8,204 bases of DNA from Candidatus Omnitrophota bacterium (GTDB lineage Bacteria > Omnitrophota > Gorgyraeia > Zapsychrales > JANLHA01). Positions 1 through 6,611 of the stretch are shown in pieces. The number at the start of each line of letters is the position of its first letter. Position 1 is the first letter of the stretch. Below the pieces are notes generated by a model. That model saw only the letters and a program-made list of their open reading frames with translations. It was not told the DNA's origin and searched no databases. The stretch is from positions 1 through 8,204 of the forward strand of contig JANLHA010000193.1 in the NCBI GenBank assembly GCA_024653845.1. Reading direction: 5' to 3'. The translations under genes and the position numbers were made by a program.

Positions 1-1384
1 CCAGCGTCAAAAAAGATAAAACATGGCTACGCGCATTATTTTGAAAATCGATCACCTTATCAAAACGATACGACCGCAGCTTTTCAGAAAGCTTCCACAA
101 ACGCCACCAACTCCGGTCTTCCCCCTTCACGTCAACGACAATCAGTCCATCAAGATATGGGCATCGTTGCAAAATAGACCGCGATTCTTTTCCAACCAAG
201 CAATAAATTTTGGCCTCCGGATATCTCTTACGCAACGCCTTCAACGACGCGGTCACCAAAATCACATCCCCCAACGACGTCATTTTGATCACCAAGATAT
301 TGGGAGATCGCAAAACTTCCTCATACACCTTGATCGTCTGACCCGCCATATGTTCCAATGTAAATTTTTGTTCAATTTTTTCTCGGGCCAATTGAACAAA
401 CTGACGAACCAAATTCTTGTCTTGCAAAACACGGACAATCGCGTTAGCCATCATCTCAGGATCTTTGGGCGGAACGAGCAGTCCGGTCTTTTCATCATCG
501 ATGATATCGACAACACCCCCAACTCGCGTAGCCACAACAGGCACACCTGCCGCTTGGGCTTCTAAAATCACGCGTCCAAAGGCCTCTGGGACTACGGACG
601 AAAAAACAAGCAAGTCGATTTGCGTCAACAAATCTGGAATGTCACTACGGTTCCCTAAAAATTCCACATGGTCTTTCAATCCCAAACGCTCAACAAGAAC
701 TTCCAAATCCCGACGGTAAAATTCTTTTCTGGCAGGCGCATCCCCAATGATCCAAATTTTTACATAAGGCATGGTCCGCACAACTTTGGCCATGGCCCTC
801 AAAAAGTATTCATGTCCTTTCAAGGGAGTGATTCTGCCGACAATGGCTATAGTAAAACTGGATTTGCCGGGTTTGTCTTCTCTTGTCTTTTGAAATTTAG
901 TGAGATCGACGCTGCGCGGGATACAACGGATATTTTCAAGAGGAACTTTAAAATCTTCGATCATGTGACGACCAATGGCTTCACTCGGCACGATCACCTG
1001 CTTGCCCCAGCCCATCACTCGGCTAAAAAAACTTGAAGAATAATACCCGTGGCATGTTGTCAAAAATTGTGCCGGCGTACGAAAACAAGCAAAATAAGCA
1101 ATCCATGCCGGGACACGGGAACGAGCATGAACAATATCCACTTTTTCTTTGAGGATGATTTCTCGAAGAGGTTTGATCATGCATCGCATTGTCCATAATG
1201 ACTTCTTATGAACCGCCAACTGATAATGCCGAGCTCCAAAACTTTCAAGATCTTTGACCAGTGGCCCGCCATTGGAAACCACGATCGCGTCGTGTCCATG
1301 CTCAACCAGATATTTGGCAAGGTCTACCGTTCCGGTTTCAACACCACCCACATTGAGTTCTGGTAAAATTTGTAAAATGCGCAT
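1..1384 (-). CDS. Bifunctional glycosyltransferase: GT4 domain fused to GT9 (heptosyltransferase-like) domain, 3' end missing
   Basis: Translating the minus strand from ATG at 1384 gives 461 uninterrupted codons to the window edge, so the C-terminus is missing. Residues 1 to about 358 look like a complete GT-B glycosyltransferase of family GT4. They begin MRILQILPELNVGGVE (glycine loop at 12-15), have the donor-binding GRITPLKGH stretch at 183-191 (R184, K189), and the EX7E motif at E267/E275 in PEAFGRVILEA. From residue 362 a second domain starts with ILVIKMTSLGDVIL, the typical N-terminus of ADP-heptose:LPS heptosyltransferases (GT9), with the conserved aspartate at D373. About 100 residues of it are visible. 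The ATG overlaps the preceding stop as TGATG, and a GGAAAG ribosome-site candidate lies 9 bases upstream. Placed after waaA, lpxK and an acyltransferase, it probably builds LPS core or another surface glycan. Donor and acceptor sugars cannot be read from sequence. Confidence 0.88.
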   Translation of the reverse strand, partial: MRILQILPELNVGGVETGTVDLAKYLVEHGHDAIVVSNGGPLVKDLESFGARHYQLAVHKKSLWTMRCMIKPLREIILKEKVDIVHARSRVPAWIAYFACFRTPAQFLTTCHGYYSSSFFSRVMGWGKQVIVPSEAIGRHMIEDFKVPLENIRCIPRSVDLTKFQKTREDKPGKSSFTIAIVGRITPLKGHEYFLRAMAKVVRTMPYVKIWIIGDAPARKEFYRRDLEVLVERLGLKDHVEFLGNRSDIPDLLTQIDLLVFSSVVPEAFGRVILEAQAAGVPVVATRVGGVVDIIDDEKTGLLVPPKDPEMMANAIVRVLQDKNLVRQFVQLAREKIEQKFTLEHMAGQTIKVYEEVLRSPNILVIKMTSLGDVILVTASLKALRKRYPEAKIYCLVGKESRSILQRCPYLDGLIVVDVKGEDRSWWRLWKLSEKLRSYRFDKVIDFQNNARSHVLSFLTL

Positions 1385-1386
1385 CA
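1384..1386 (-). other. Acyltransferase/GT4 stop-start overlap (TGATG)
   Basis: The TGA stop of the acyltransferase-ELM1 gene occupies these bases, and its last base is the first base of the next ATG (TGATG). This supports co-translation of the two fusion proteins. A GGAAAG sequence 9 bases upstream is a plausible ribosome-binding site for the second gene. Confidence 0.8.
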
Positions 1387-3366
1387 GACAAGTCTTTCCA
1401 CAGCTTCAAGAAGTTTTTGATGGTCGTCGAGTGGCTTCAAATGGATTTTATTTTTCATAATACTGGCGATAGATTCACGAATGTTATTCGGGTGAGAACA
1501 AAAAATATATCCACCCTCATGAAGCACATCAAGAAAACGATTATGTTTATGACGATGTCGATCCAACTGTCCCTGATCCGTATCCGGAGCAACAGAGAAA
1601 ACAATGGTTTTCTTGCCTGAACTCGCCGCCTCGGAAACCATTGAAATACTGTCTCCAGAAACAACAAGAATGTCAGAAAGCCCCAAAATTCCTCCCATGG
1701 CCTCGGGAACATTGTGTTGATTGGCAATGATCAAAAAGCGGCAACGAGTGTGCCTTCTCAACTCCCGATAAACCATGTTTTCTATTTTTACTGAAGTCCG
1801 TCGAGACGTCGTCACCAAGATGTCCGCGTTGAATTCTTCTGCCGCCTCTTTGATTTGATGAATGATCCGACGAACAGCCATTTCAGAAAGAGGATAATCT
1901 TTGGTATCTCCTCCCAACAAGAAACCAATCTTGGTATTATTGCGTAATTTCAAATGCGAAAAATGGGCCAAGAATTTTTGAGTCTGGTCTTCCAAATATT
2001 CTGGCGTGATCAGGTTGGGCGCGCCTTTGGTAAAAACGATGCGGTTATTCTCTTTCACTTGCGGACCTTGATCATGCTCCGGCAAAATCACCAAATCAAA
2101 ACGTCGATAACCTAAAATGCTCGGCTTAAGAATGGCCACACTTTTGGCTTGGCAATCTGTTGCCAACAAGTAATTCATGGCGGCGTTGGAAGACCCACAG
2201 GAAACAACAAAATTCGCCTTGATTGACATCACCTCCTTGAAAGACTCTTCCGTTAAAAACCATTTGAGCCACTCCAACCGACCTTGGCAAAGAAAACGCG
2301 GGATGAATAACGTCAAAAGGGTTAGGGCTTTTGCAGAAAACGAATTCTTAAATTTGACCTGCTTGATTTCACTCCGAGCAGAAACACCGCGAATCGCCAA
2401 CCCCTCTTGCAAAGCTTGGGCCAATGCTTGGGATTGTCGCAAATGTCCCGTCTTACCATCGTCAAGGATAAGGATCACAGATTCTTTAGAGTACTTCCAA
2501 ATTTTATAAAACCACATGTACTCTTGAGGATATTTTCGGATATATTTTTCCATCATCTGCGCGACATTTTTAAGACAAGAAACAACTTGTTCTTCCAAAG
2601 AACCTTGCTTATCCCATTGAAAAGGCGGATGAAGGATCAAACGATGACGGGCGCCTTGCTCTCGAACAATGACTGCAAAACAAATCGGCACATTAAATTT
2701 TAATCCGATCCGTATCGCTCCGCTGGAAAGACTGGCTTCTCTGCCAAAAAGAGGAACATGAACCCCCTCTTTCCCTCCTTGATCAACAACCATTCCAATC
2801 ACTTCATTGTTGTGCAGACTTTTGACCAAATCCCGCGTTCCAAAGCCGCGCTCCAAAACTCCCGAGGATCCGCCGCCTTCACGATAAGAATTCAAAAGGG
2901 CCGTCAAACGTAAAAACTTTTTTTGGGGTTTGACCAAAACTTTATAAGGATGCCCCATCATCGACCCAGCAATGCTGGCCATTTCCCAACTGCCAAAATG
3001 CATGGCCAAAAGAATCGCCCCCTTGCCATTTTTCAGAGCCTCGTCGACGTGTTCCTTGCCTTCGATCTGAACATACTCATCAAGATGATTTTTCAAAAGC
3101 GGCAAACGAAACAGTTCGATGATGTTCTTCCCATAATTCTGAAAAACTTCTTTAGCAATTTTCTGGATTTCCTTAGGAGACTTAGAATCACTAAAGGCCA
3201 TTCTCAAGTTTGCCAAAACATTGGAACGATGTTTTCGATTGCAATAATAGACAATGGTTCCTAGGCCCGCACCAAATGCCATGGCAACAGACCCTGGCAA
3301 TCGACGAACAACTGTTGCAAGACCCTTAACGAGGCAATAAAGAATAGATTCGATCCAAGAGCTCAT
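1384..3366 (-). CDS. LpxL/HtrB-type lipid A acyltransferase fused to ELM1-like putative glycosyltransferase
   Basis: One 660-residue frame holds two domains. Residues 1 to about 292 are a lysophospholipid/lipid A late acyltransferase. There is a hydrophobic N-terminal segment, then the RSNVLANLRMAF stretch typical of the family, the catalytic HX4E motif as HFGSWE (H123, E128), and a VDQGG...PLFGR segment. This length matches a whole LpxL (about 306 residues in E. coli). From about residue 297 (near base 2478) the sequence switches without a linker to an ELM1-like domain (COG3660 type). It starts VILILDDGKTGH and carries LLGGDTKDYP (near 483-492) and SGDSISMVSEA (570-580), family hallmarks of a GT-B-like fold. 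The first domain should acylate Kdo-lipid A at the inner membrane. The second is a predicted, uncharacterised sugar transferase. The frame also opens at TTG 3405, but ATG 3366 matches the usual family start and has GAGAAG just upstream. It overlaps lpxK by 41 bases. Confidence 0.88.
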   Translation of the reverse strand: MSSWIESILYCLVKGLATVVRRLPGSVAMAFGAGLGTIVYYCNRKHRSNVLANLRMAFSDSKSPKEIQKIAKEVFQNYGKNIIELFRLPLLKNHLDEYVQIEGKEHVDEALKNGKGAILLAMHFGSWEMASIAGSMMGHPYKVLVKPQKKFLRLTALLNSYREGGGSSGVLERGFGTRDLVKSLHNNEVIGMVVDQGGKEGVHVPLFGREASLSSGAIRIGLKFNVPICFAVIVREQGARHRLILHPPFQWDKQGSLEEQVVSCLKNVAQMMEKYIRKYPQEYMWFYKIWKYSKESVILILDDGKTGHLRQSQALAQALQEGLAIRGVSARSEIKQVKFKNSFSAKALTLLTLFIPRFLCQGRLEWLKWFLTEESFKEVMSIKANFVVSCGSSNAAMNYLLATDCQAKSVAILKPSILGYRRFDLVILPEHDQGPQVKENNRIVFTKGAPNLITPEYLEDQTQKFLAHFSHLKLRNNTKIGFLLGGDTKDYPLSEMAVRRIIHQIKEAAEEFNADILVTTSRRTSVKIENMVYRELRRHTRCRFLIIANQHNVPEAMGGILGLSDILVVSGDSISMVSEAASSGKKTIVFSVAPDTDQGQLDRHRHKHNRFLDVLHEGGYIFCSHPNNIRESIASIMKNKIHLKPLDDHQKLLEAVERLV

Positions 3367-4423
3367 GTTCTTCTCGTGTGATTTTAATTTCGATTTGGAG
3401 GACAAAAATCCGGAAATATTGTTGCGAAATTTCTTTCTTCAAAATGTCTTCAAACGTGCGCAATTTGACGGCATCTTTTTGTGTCGTAACAATCGTCGTG
3501 ATTCCTTGCTGGCGAATTCCCTTGATGATTTCCTGCATATCATTTTTGGCATAGGGGTGGTGATCCAGAAAAGAAAATTTTCGCATAATCGGAATTTCCA
3601 AATTTTGCAGCGTCTTTTCAAATCCTGCAGGGTCACCAATGCTACTCACCATGGCAACCGATTGGCCCAACAATTCATCTAAAGGATGAGAACTGCCATC
3701 GATCAAATCTTTAAAAGCAACAGGCTCGTGGATGGTCTCAATAATCGGGGCTCGCGGATTGAATCGCTGCAATGTCGAGCGCAACAGCGGCAAATGTTCT
3801 CGATCCATGTCGCACTTGGTCAAAACAAAAACATCGGCTCGACGCAATGCCGAAAGAGGCTCACGCAAAATCCCTCGCGGGAGCAACTGTCCATTCCCAA
3901 AAGGGTTTGTTGCATCAATGACCACAACATCCAGATCGCGATCAAGCGCCCAATGCTGGAATCCATCATCCAGGATAAACACATCCATGGATTCATTTTT
4001 AAGAAACTCTGTTGCGATTTTTGCGCGATCCTGACCAACACCAATACAAATCCCAGGCAAGTTCTCTTTCAACATCATCCCCTCATCGCTTTCTACCTTA
4101 CGCTCTGTACCTCCCAGAAAATTTTCACCCATATACCCCCGAAGAAGAATACACGGACGAAATGCATATTTATTCTTGATCAGCCGAGTCAAAAATTCGA
4201 CCAGAGGCGTTTTCCCAACTCCGCCGACGGTGATATTGCCCACACTGATCACCGGCCGAGGCAAACGGACTTGTTTGTGCCACCCCCAACAATAACTCAA
4301 CTGAACCAGCAACAAGCCAATTCGATAGAAAAAAGATAAGCCATAGAGCAGCGATTTTATCATCGCTGCAATTTTCCCCGATCGGTCGTCGGACATTAAA
4401 GAGTAGAAATATTTTCTTATCAT
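3326..4423 (-). CDS. lpxK: Tetraacyldisaccharide 4'-kinase LpxK
   Basis: LpxK phosphorylates the 4' position of the tetraacyldisaccharide 1-phosphate to make lipid IVA, at the cytoplasmic face of the inner membrane. The 365-residue product has a hydrophobic N-terminal helix (about 25-45), then SVGNITVGGVGKTP, a Walker A P-loop with K71 and T72. Next come LLRGYMG (94-100), SDEG (112-115, where D113 aligns by position with the catalytic aspartate of the usual GDEP motif), and DDGFQH (152-157). FLDHHPY (285-291) holds the histidine expected to pair with the catalytic aspartate. TTQKDAVK lies near the C-terminus. It is slightly longer than the roughly 330-residue E. coli enzyme, partly through the first 20 residues. 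ATG 4423 has no obvious Shine-Dalgarno sequence; in-frame ATGs at 4396 and 4363 are alternatives. It sits 39 bases after waaA and overlaps the acyltransferase gene downstream. Confidence 0.95.
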   Translation of the reverse strand: MIRKYFYSLMSDDRSGKIAAMIKSLLYGLSFFYRIGLLLVQLSYCWGWHKQVRLPRPVISVGNITVGGVGKTPLVEFLTRLIKNKYAFRPCILLRGYMGENFLGGTERKVESDEGMMLKENLPGICIGVGQDRAKIATEFLKNESMDVFILDDGFQHWALDRDLDVVVIDATNPFGNGQLLPRGILREPLSALRRADVFVLTKCDMDREHLPLLRSTLQRFNPRAPIIETIHEPVAFKDLIDGSSHPLDELLGQSVAMVSSIGDPAGFEKTLQNLEIPIMRKFSFLDHHPYAKNDMQEIIKGIRQQGITTIVTTQKDAVKLRTFEDILKKEISQQYFRIFVLQIEIKITREEHELLDRIYSLLPR

Positions 4424-4462
4424 TATTTTCTGGATTGAGTCATTTGAATTGAAAGAAAAATT
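4424..4462. other. Only true intergenic gap (waaA-lpxK), AT-rich
   Basis: These 39 bases are the longest non-coding stretch in the window. They are AT-rich and continue an AT-rich end of waaA. I see no convincing -35/-10 pair, no GC-rich stem followed by a T-run, and no good Shine-Dalgarno sequence before the lpxK ATG. A weak internal promoter or an mRNA processing site cannot be excluded. Confidence 0.4.
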
Positions 4463-5734
4463 TTATATTTTTAAAATATGTTCAATCACATCTTGTGTCT
4501 TTTGTGTCGCTCCTTGATATTTTTGAACGACTTGCCGTGCACGCTGGCCTAAACTTTCGCGCTCTTTCGAATTCTTCAACAATCGTTCCATCGAATGTAA
4601 CAATTCTCGTCGATTGTTGATCTTGACAATGGCTTGGTTCTCTTCAAAAATTTTCAAAACATTCCGGAAATTTTCCATGTGTGGCCCCACTAAAATAGGT
4701 TTGCCATAAATGGCAGGTTCGATAATATTTTGCCCGCCCCACCCCGTGAGACTTTTTCCAACAAAAACAATGGTTGCCGCCGAGTAAAGTGCGCGCAAAT
4801 GGCCAATGGTGTCAACCACAATCACATGATGAGACGACACCGCTGAACCATCAAGTTGAGAAAAATTGATCGGTTGCAATCCATGTTCCTTGACCATCGA
4901 TTGCACATCAGCTACACGATCAATATGTCGCGGCGCAAGAACCAGATGAATGTTACGCCATTGGAGTTTCAGCGCTTTGAATGTGTTCAAAACGATATCC
5001 TCTTCGCCGGGGTGGGTGCTTCCAGCGATCCATAACATGTCCGACGCAGAAAGGCCTAAGTCTCCAGGCCTTATCGGATGGATTTCCGAGACCTCGTCGA
5101 ACTTGATGTTCCCAACGACTTTCACCTTCGAAAAATCCGCACCCAATGCGATGATCCTGCTCGCATCCGTATCGCTTTGCATACAAAAAACATGAACCGC
5201 AGAAAGAATCGACTTCAAAAAAGGACGAATCCAAGCATAACGCTCAAATGCCTTATCAGAAATCCGTCCGTTGACAATCACAAGGGGAACATGCGCATGA
5301 GACAAGGCGCGGAAAAGATTCGGCCAAATTTCCGTCTCTGCCGAAATGTAAATCACAGGATTGATCATGCGAATAAATTTTTTAACCACCCAACTCAAGT
5401 CTAGCGGCGCAAAAATCACCAAAATGTCCGACGGACAATTGGTCTTTGCCAGTTGATACCCCGTGAGCGTGACAGTGGTGAGGACCAAACGATGCTCCGG
5501 GAAGCGTTCTTTCAGTCGCTTCAAGAGTCCCAACACCGCCAGAATTTCTCCCACACTGACAGCATGAATCCAGATATTCCTCTTCCCCTGCAATTCTTGT
5601 TGCAGCAATTCTGGGGGCCAGCCTAAACGCAGAAAAAATCCGTCATGCCATTTTTTCGAAAGAAATAAAAAAGGCAAATAAAAGAGGAATAAAATCAAAA
5701 ACAAAACATCGTAAATAAAAACGATCAATCTCAT
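4463..5734 (-). CDS. waaA: 3-deoxy-D-manno-octulosonic acid (Kdo) transferase WaaA/KdtA
   Basis: WaaA transfers Kdo from CMP-Kdo to lipid IVA (family GT30) at the inner-membrane cytoplasmic face. From ATG 5734 the product is 423 residues, close to the 425 of E. coli. It opens with a membrane-anchor helix (about residues 2-25, very rich in L, F, I). HAVSVGE follows (57-63, with the family's catalytic glutamate), then TTVTLTGYQ, SAETEIWPN (131-139), NGRISDKAFERY, GNIKFDE, AGSTHPGEED, LAPRH, and the C-terminal donor-site block FVGKSLTGWGGQNIIEPAIYGKP leading to VGPHMENF. The frame extends upstream to ATG 5776, overlapping xerC by 26 bases, with GTG options at 5749 and 5737. I prefer 5734 because the anchor helix then begins right at the start, as in the family, and it leaves a 16-base gap after xerC. 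No start has a clear Shine-Dalgarno sequence. One Kdo transferase is present; how many Kdo units it adds cannot be told. Confidence 0.94.
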   Translation of the reverse strand: MRLIVFIYDVLFLILFLFYLPFLFLSKKWHDGFFLRLGWPPELLQQELQGKRNIWIHAVSVGEILAVLGLLKRLKERFPEHRLVLTTVTLTGYQLAKTNCPSDILVIFAPLDLSWVVKKFIRMINPVIYISAETEIWPNLFRALSHAHVPLVIVNGRISDKAFERYAWIRPFLKSILSAVHVFCMQSDTDASRIIALGADFSKVKVVGNIKFDEVSEIHPIRPGDLGLSASDMLWIAGSTHPGEEDIVLNTFKALKLQWRNIHLVLAPRHIDRVADVQSMVKEHGLQPINFSQLDGSAVSSHHVIVVDTIGHLRALYSAATIVFVGKSLTGWGGQNIIEPAIYGKPILVGPHMENFRNVLKIFEENQAIVKINNRRELLHSMERLLKNSKERESLGQRARQVVQKYQGATQKTQDVIEHILKI

Positions 5735-5750
5735 CACAATGTTGGTCACA

Positions 5751-6611
5751 TTAGGCGCGTGGATGCGCTTGGTCATAGACTTTTTTCAGTCGTTCAGTGG
5801 TGACATGCGTGTAGATCTGCGTCGTCGACAAATTCAGATGCCCCAAAAGCTCCTGAACGGACCGCAAATCGGCTCCACGGTTAAGAAGGTGAGTGGCAAA
5901 GGAATGCCGCAAGACGTGTGGAGAAACTTTCATCCTCAAACTTGTTTGCAAAATGTGTTTGTTAATAATGTTACTGACACTTCGAGTCGTAAGACGCGTT
6001 CCCCTCTGATTAAGAAAGACCGCCTGATTCTTCGAATTCCGATGGTCCAAATACTCTTTAATGGCATCAGCCGCCTTATCGCCAATAGGGACCAAACGCT
6101 CCCTTTTTCCTTTACCCATCACCTTGATCATATTACCAATAAAATCGACCTGATCAACATTTAATCCAACCAATTCACTGACCCGAATTCCGGAACTATA
6201 CAGGGTCTCCAAAATGGCCCGATCCCGTCGACCAGCCACTTTCTCTAACAAGGGGGCCTCAATAAGTTGAACAACCTCACTTTCGGCTAAAAACTTTGGA
6301 AGGACGCGATCAAGTTTTGGTGTCATGAGCAACACGGCTGGATTGTTTTTAATGTGTCCTTCGCGTTGAAGAAATTTAAAAAATGTTCGGATGGAAGAAA
6401 GTTTCCGAGCGATGCTACGAGGCTTGAGTTGCCGCTCGCGAAGGAGAGCTAAAAACTTTCGCAGCAACAAATAGTCGACTTGCTGGGGGTGAATCTCACC
6501 GCAATGGCTGATGAACTCTTGAAGATCAAGTTGATAATTCAAAATGGTATGCGAGGAATAATTTTTTTCAATTTCGAGATAGGAAAGAAATTTCTCGAGG
6601 TATCGGTTCAT
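5751..6611 (-). CDS. xerC: Tyrosine recombinase, XerC/XerD type
   Basis: This is a site-specific recombinase of the phage-integrase family, expected to resolve chromosome dimers at a dif site near the terminus. It has 286 residues, slightly short of the usual 298 or so. The N-terminal SAM-like core-binding domain covers about 1-85 (NYSSHTILNYQLDLQEF) and the catalytic domain about 105-286. All active-site residues are visible: R143 in SGIRVSEL, K167 in MGKGKRER, H232 and R235 in SPHVLRHSFATH, H258 in ELLGH, and nucleophile Y267 in QIYTHVT. It is therefore likely active. The ATG overlaps the topA stop as ATGA with no Shine-Dalgarno sequence, suggesting translational coupling. Position directly after topA favours XerC, since dprA-topA-xerC type order is common in bacteria. 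XerD, or a single recombinase serving both roles, cannot be excluded. The absence of integrase-style neighbours or repeats argues against a mobile element. Confidence 0.9.
   Translation of the reverse strand: MNRYLEKFLSYLEIEKNYSSHTILNYQLDLQEFISHCGEIHPQQVDYLLLRKFLALLRERQLKPRSIARKLSSIRTFFKFLQREGHIKNNPAVLLMTPKLDRVLPKFLAESEVVQLIEAPLLEKVAGRRDRAILETLYSSGIRVSELVGLNVDQVDFIGNMIKVMGKGKRERLVPIGDKAADAIKEYLDHRNSKNQAVFLNQRGTRLTTRSVSNIINKHILQTSLRMKVSPHVLRHSFATHLLNRGADLRSVQELLGHLNLSTTQIYTHVTTERLKKVYDQAHPRA
6608..6611 (-). other. topA/xerC stop-start overlap (ATGA)
   Basis: The xerC ATG shares bases with the topA TGA stop. The upstream bases (CTAGTAACCCCTC) contain no Shine-Dalgarno match, so xerC is probably translated by ribosomes finishing topA. 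Confidence 0.8.

Noticed and set aside
23..565. 180-codon plus-strand open frame opposite the GT4-GT9 gene
   Set aside because: The minus strand here encodes the conserved GT4 C-terminal half and the GT9 N-terminus, so this is a shadow frame.
3366..3405. TTG start at 3405 for the acyltransferase fusion gene
   Set aside because: It would add 13 polar residues not typical of the family and deepen the overlap with lpxK. ATG 3366 has a purine-rich stretch just upstream and fits the expected N-terminus.
3686..4339. 217-codon open frame on the plus strand opposite lpxK
   Set aside because: It lies wholly antisense to a clear lpxK with all motifs. Its translation shows no recognisable domain and has a composition typical of antisense shadows.
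4461..4482. AT-rich imperfect palindrome at the end of waaA, considered as a terminator
   Set aside because: It has no GC-rich stem and lies largely within the last waaA codons. A weak AT palindrome is expected by chance in such sequence.
5751..6611. Tyrosine recombinase as the integrase of a mobile element
   Set aside because: It has the Xer-like length and motifs, overlaps topA, and there are no flanking repeats, tRNA or phage/ICE genes in the window.
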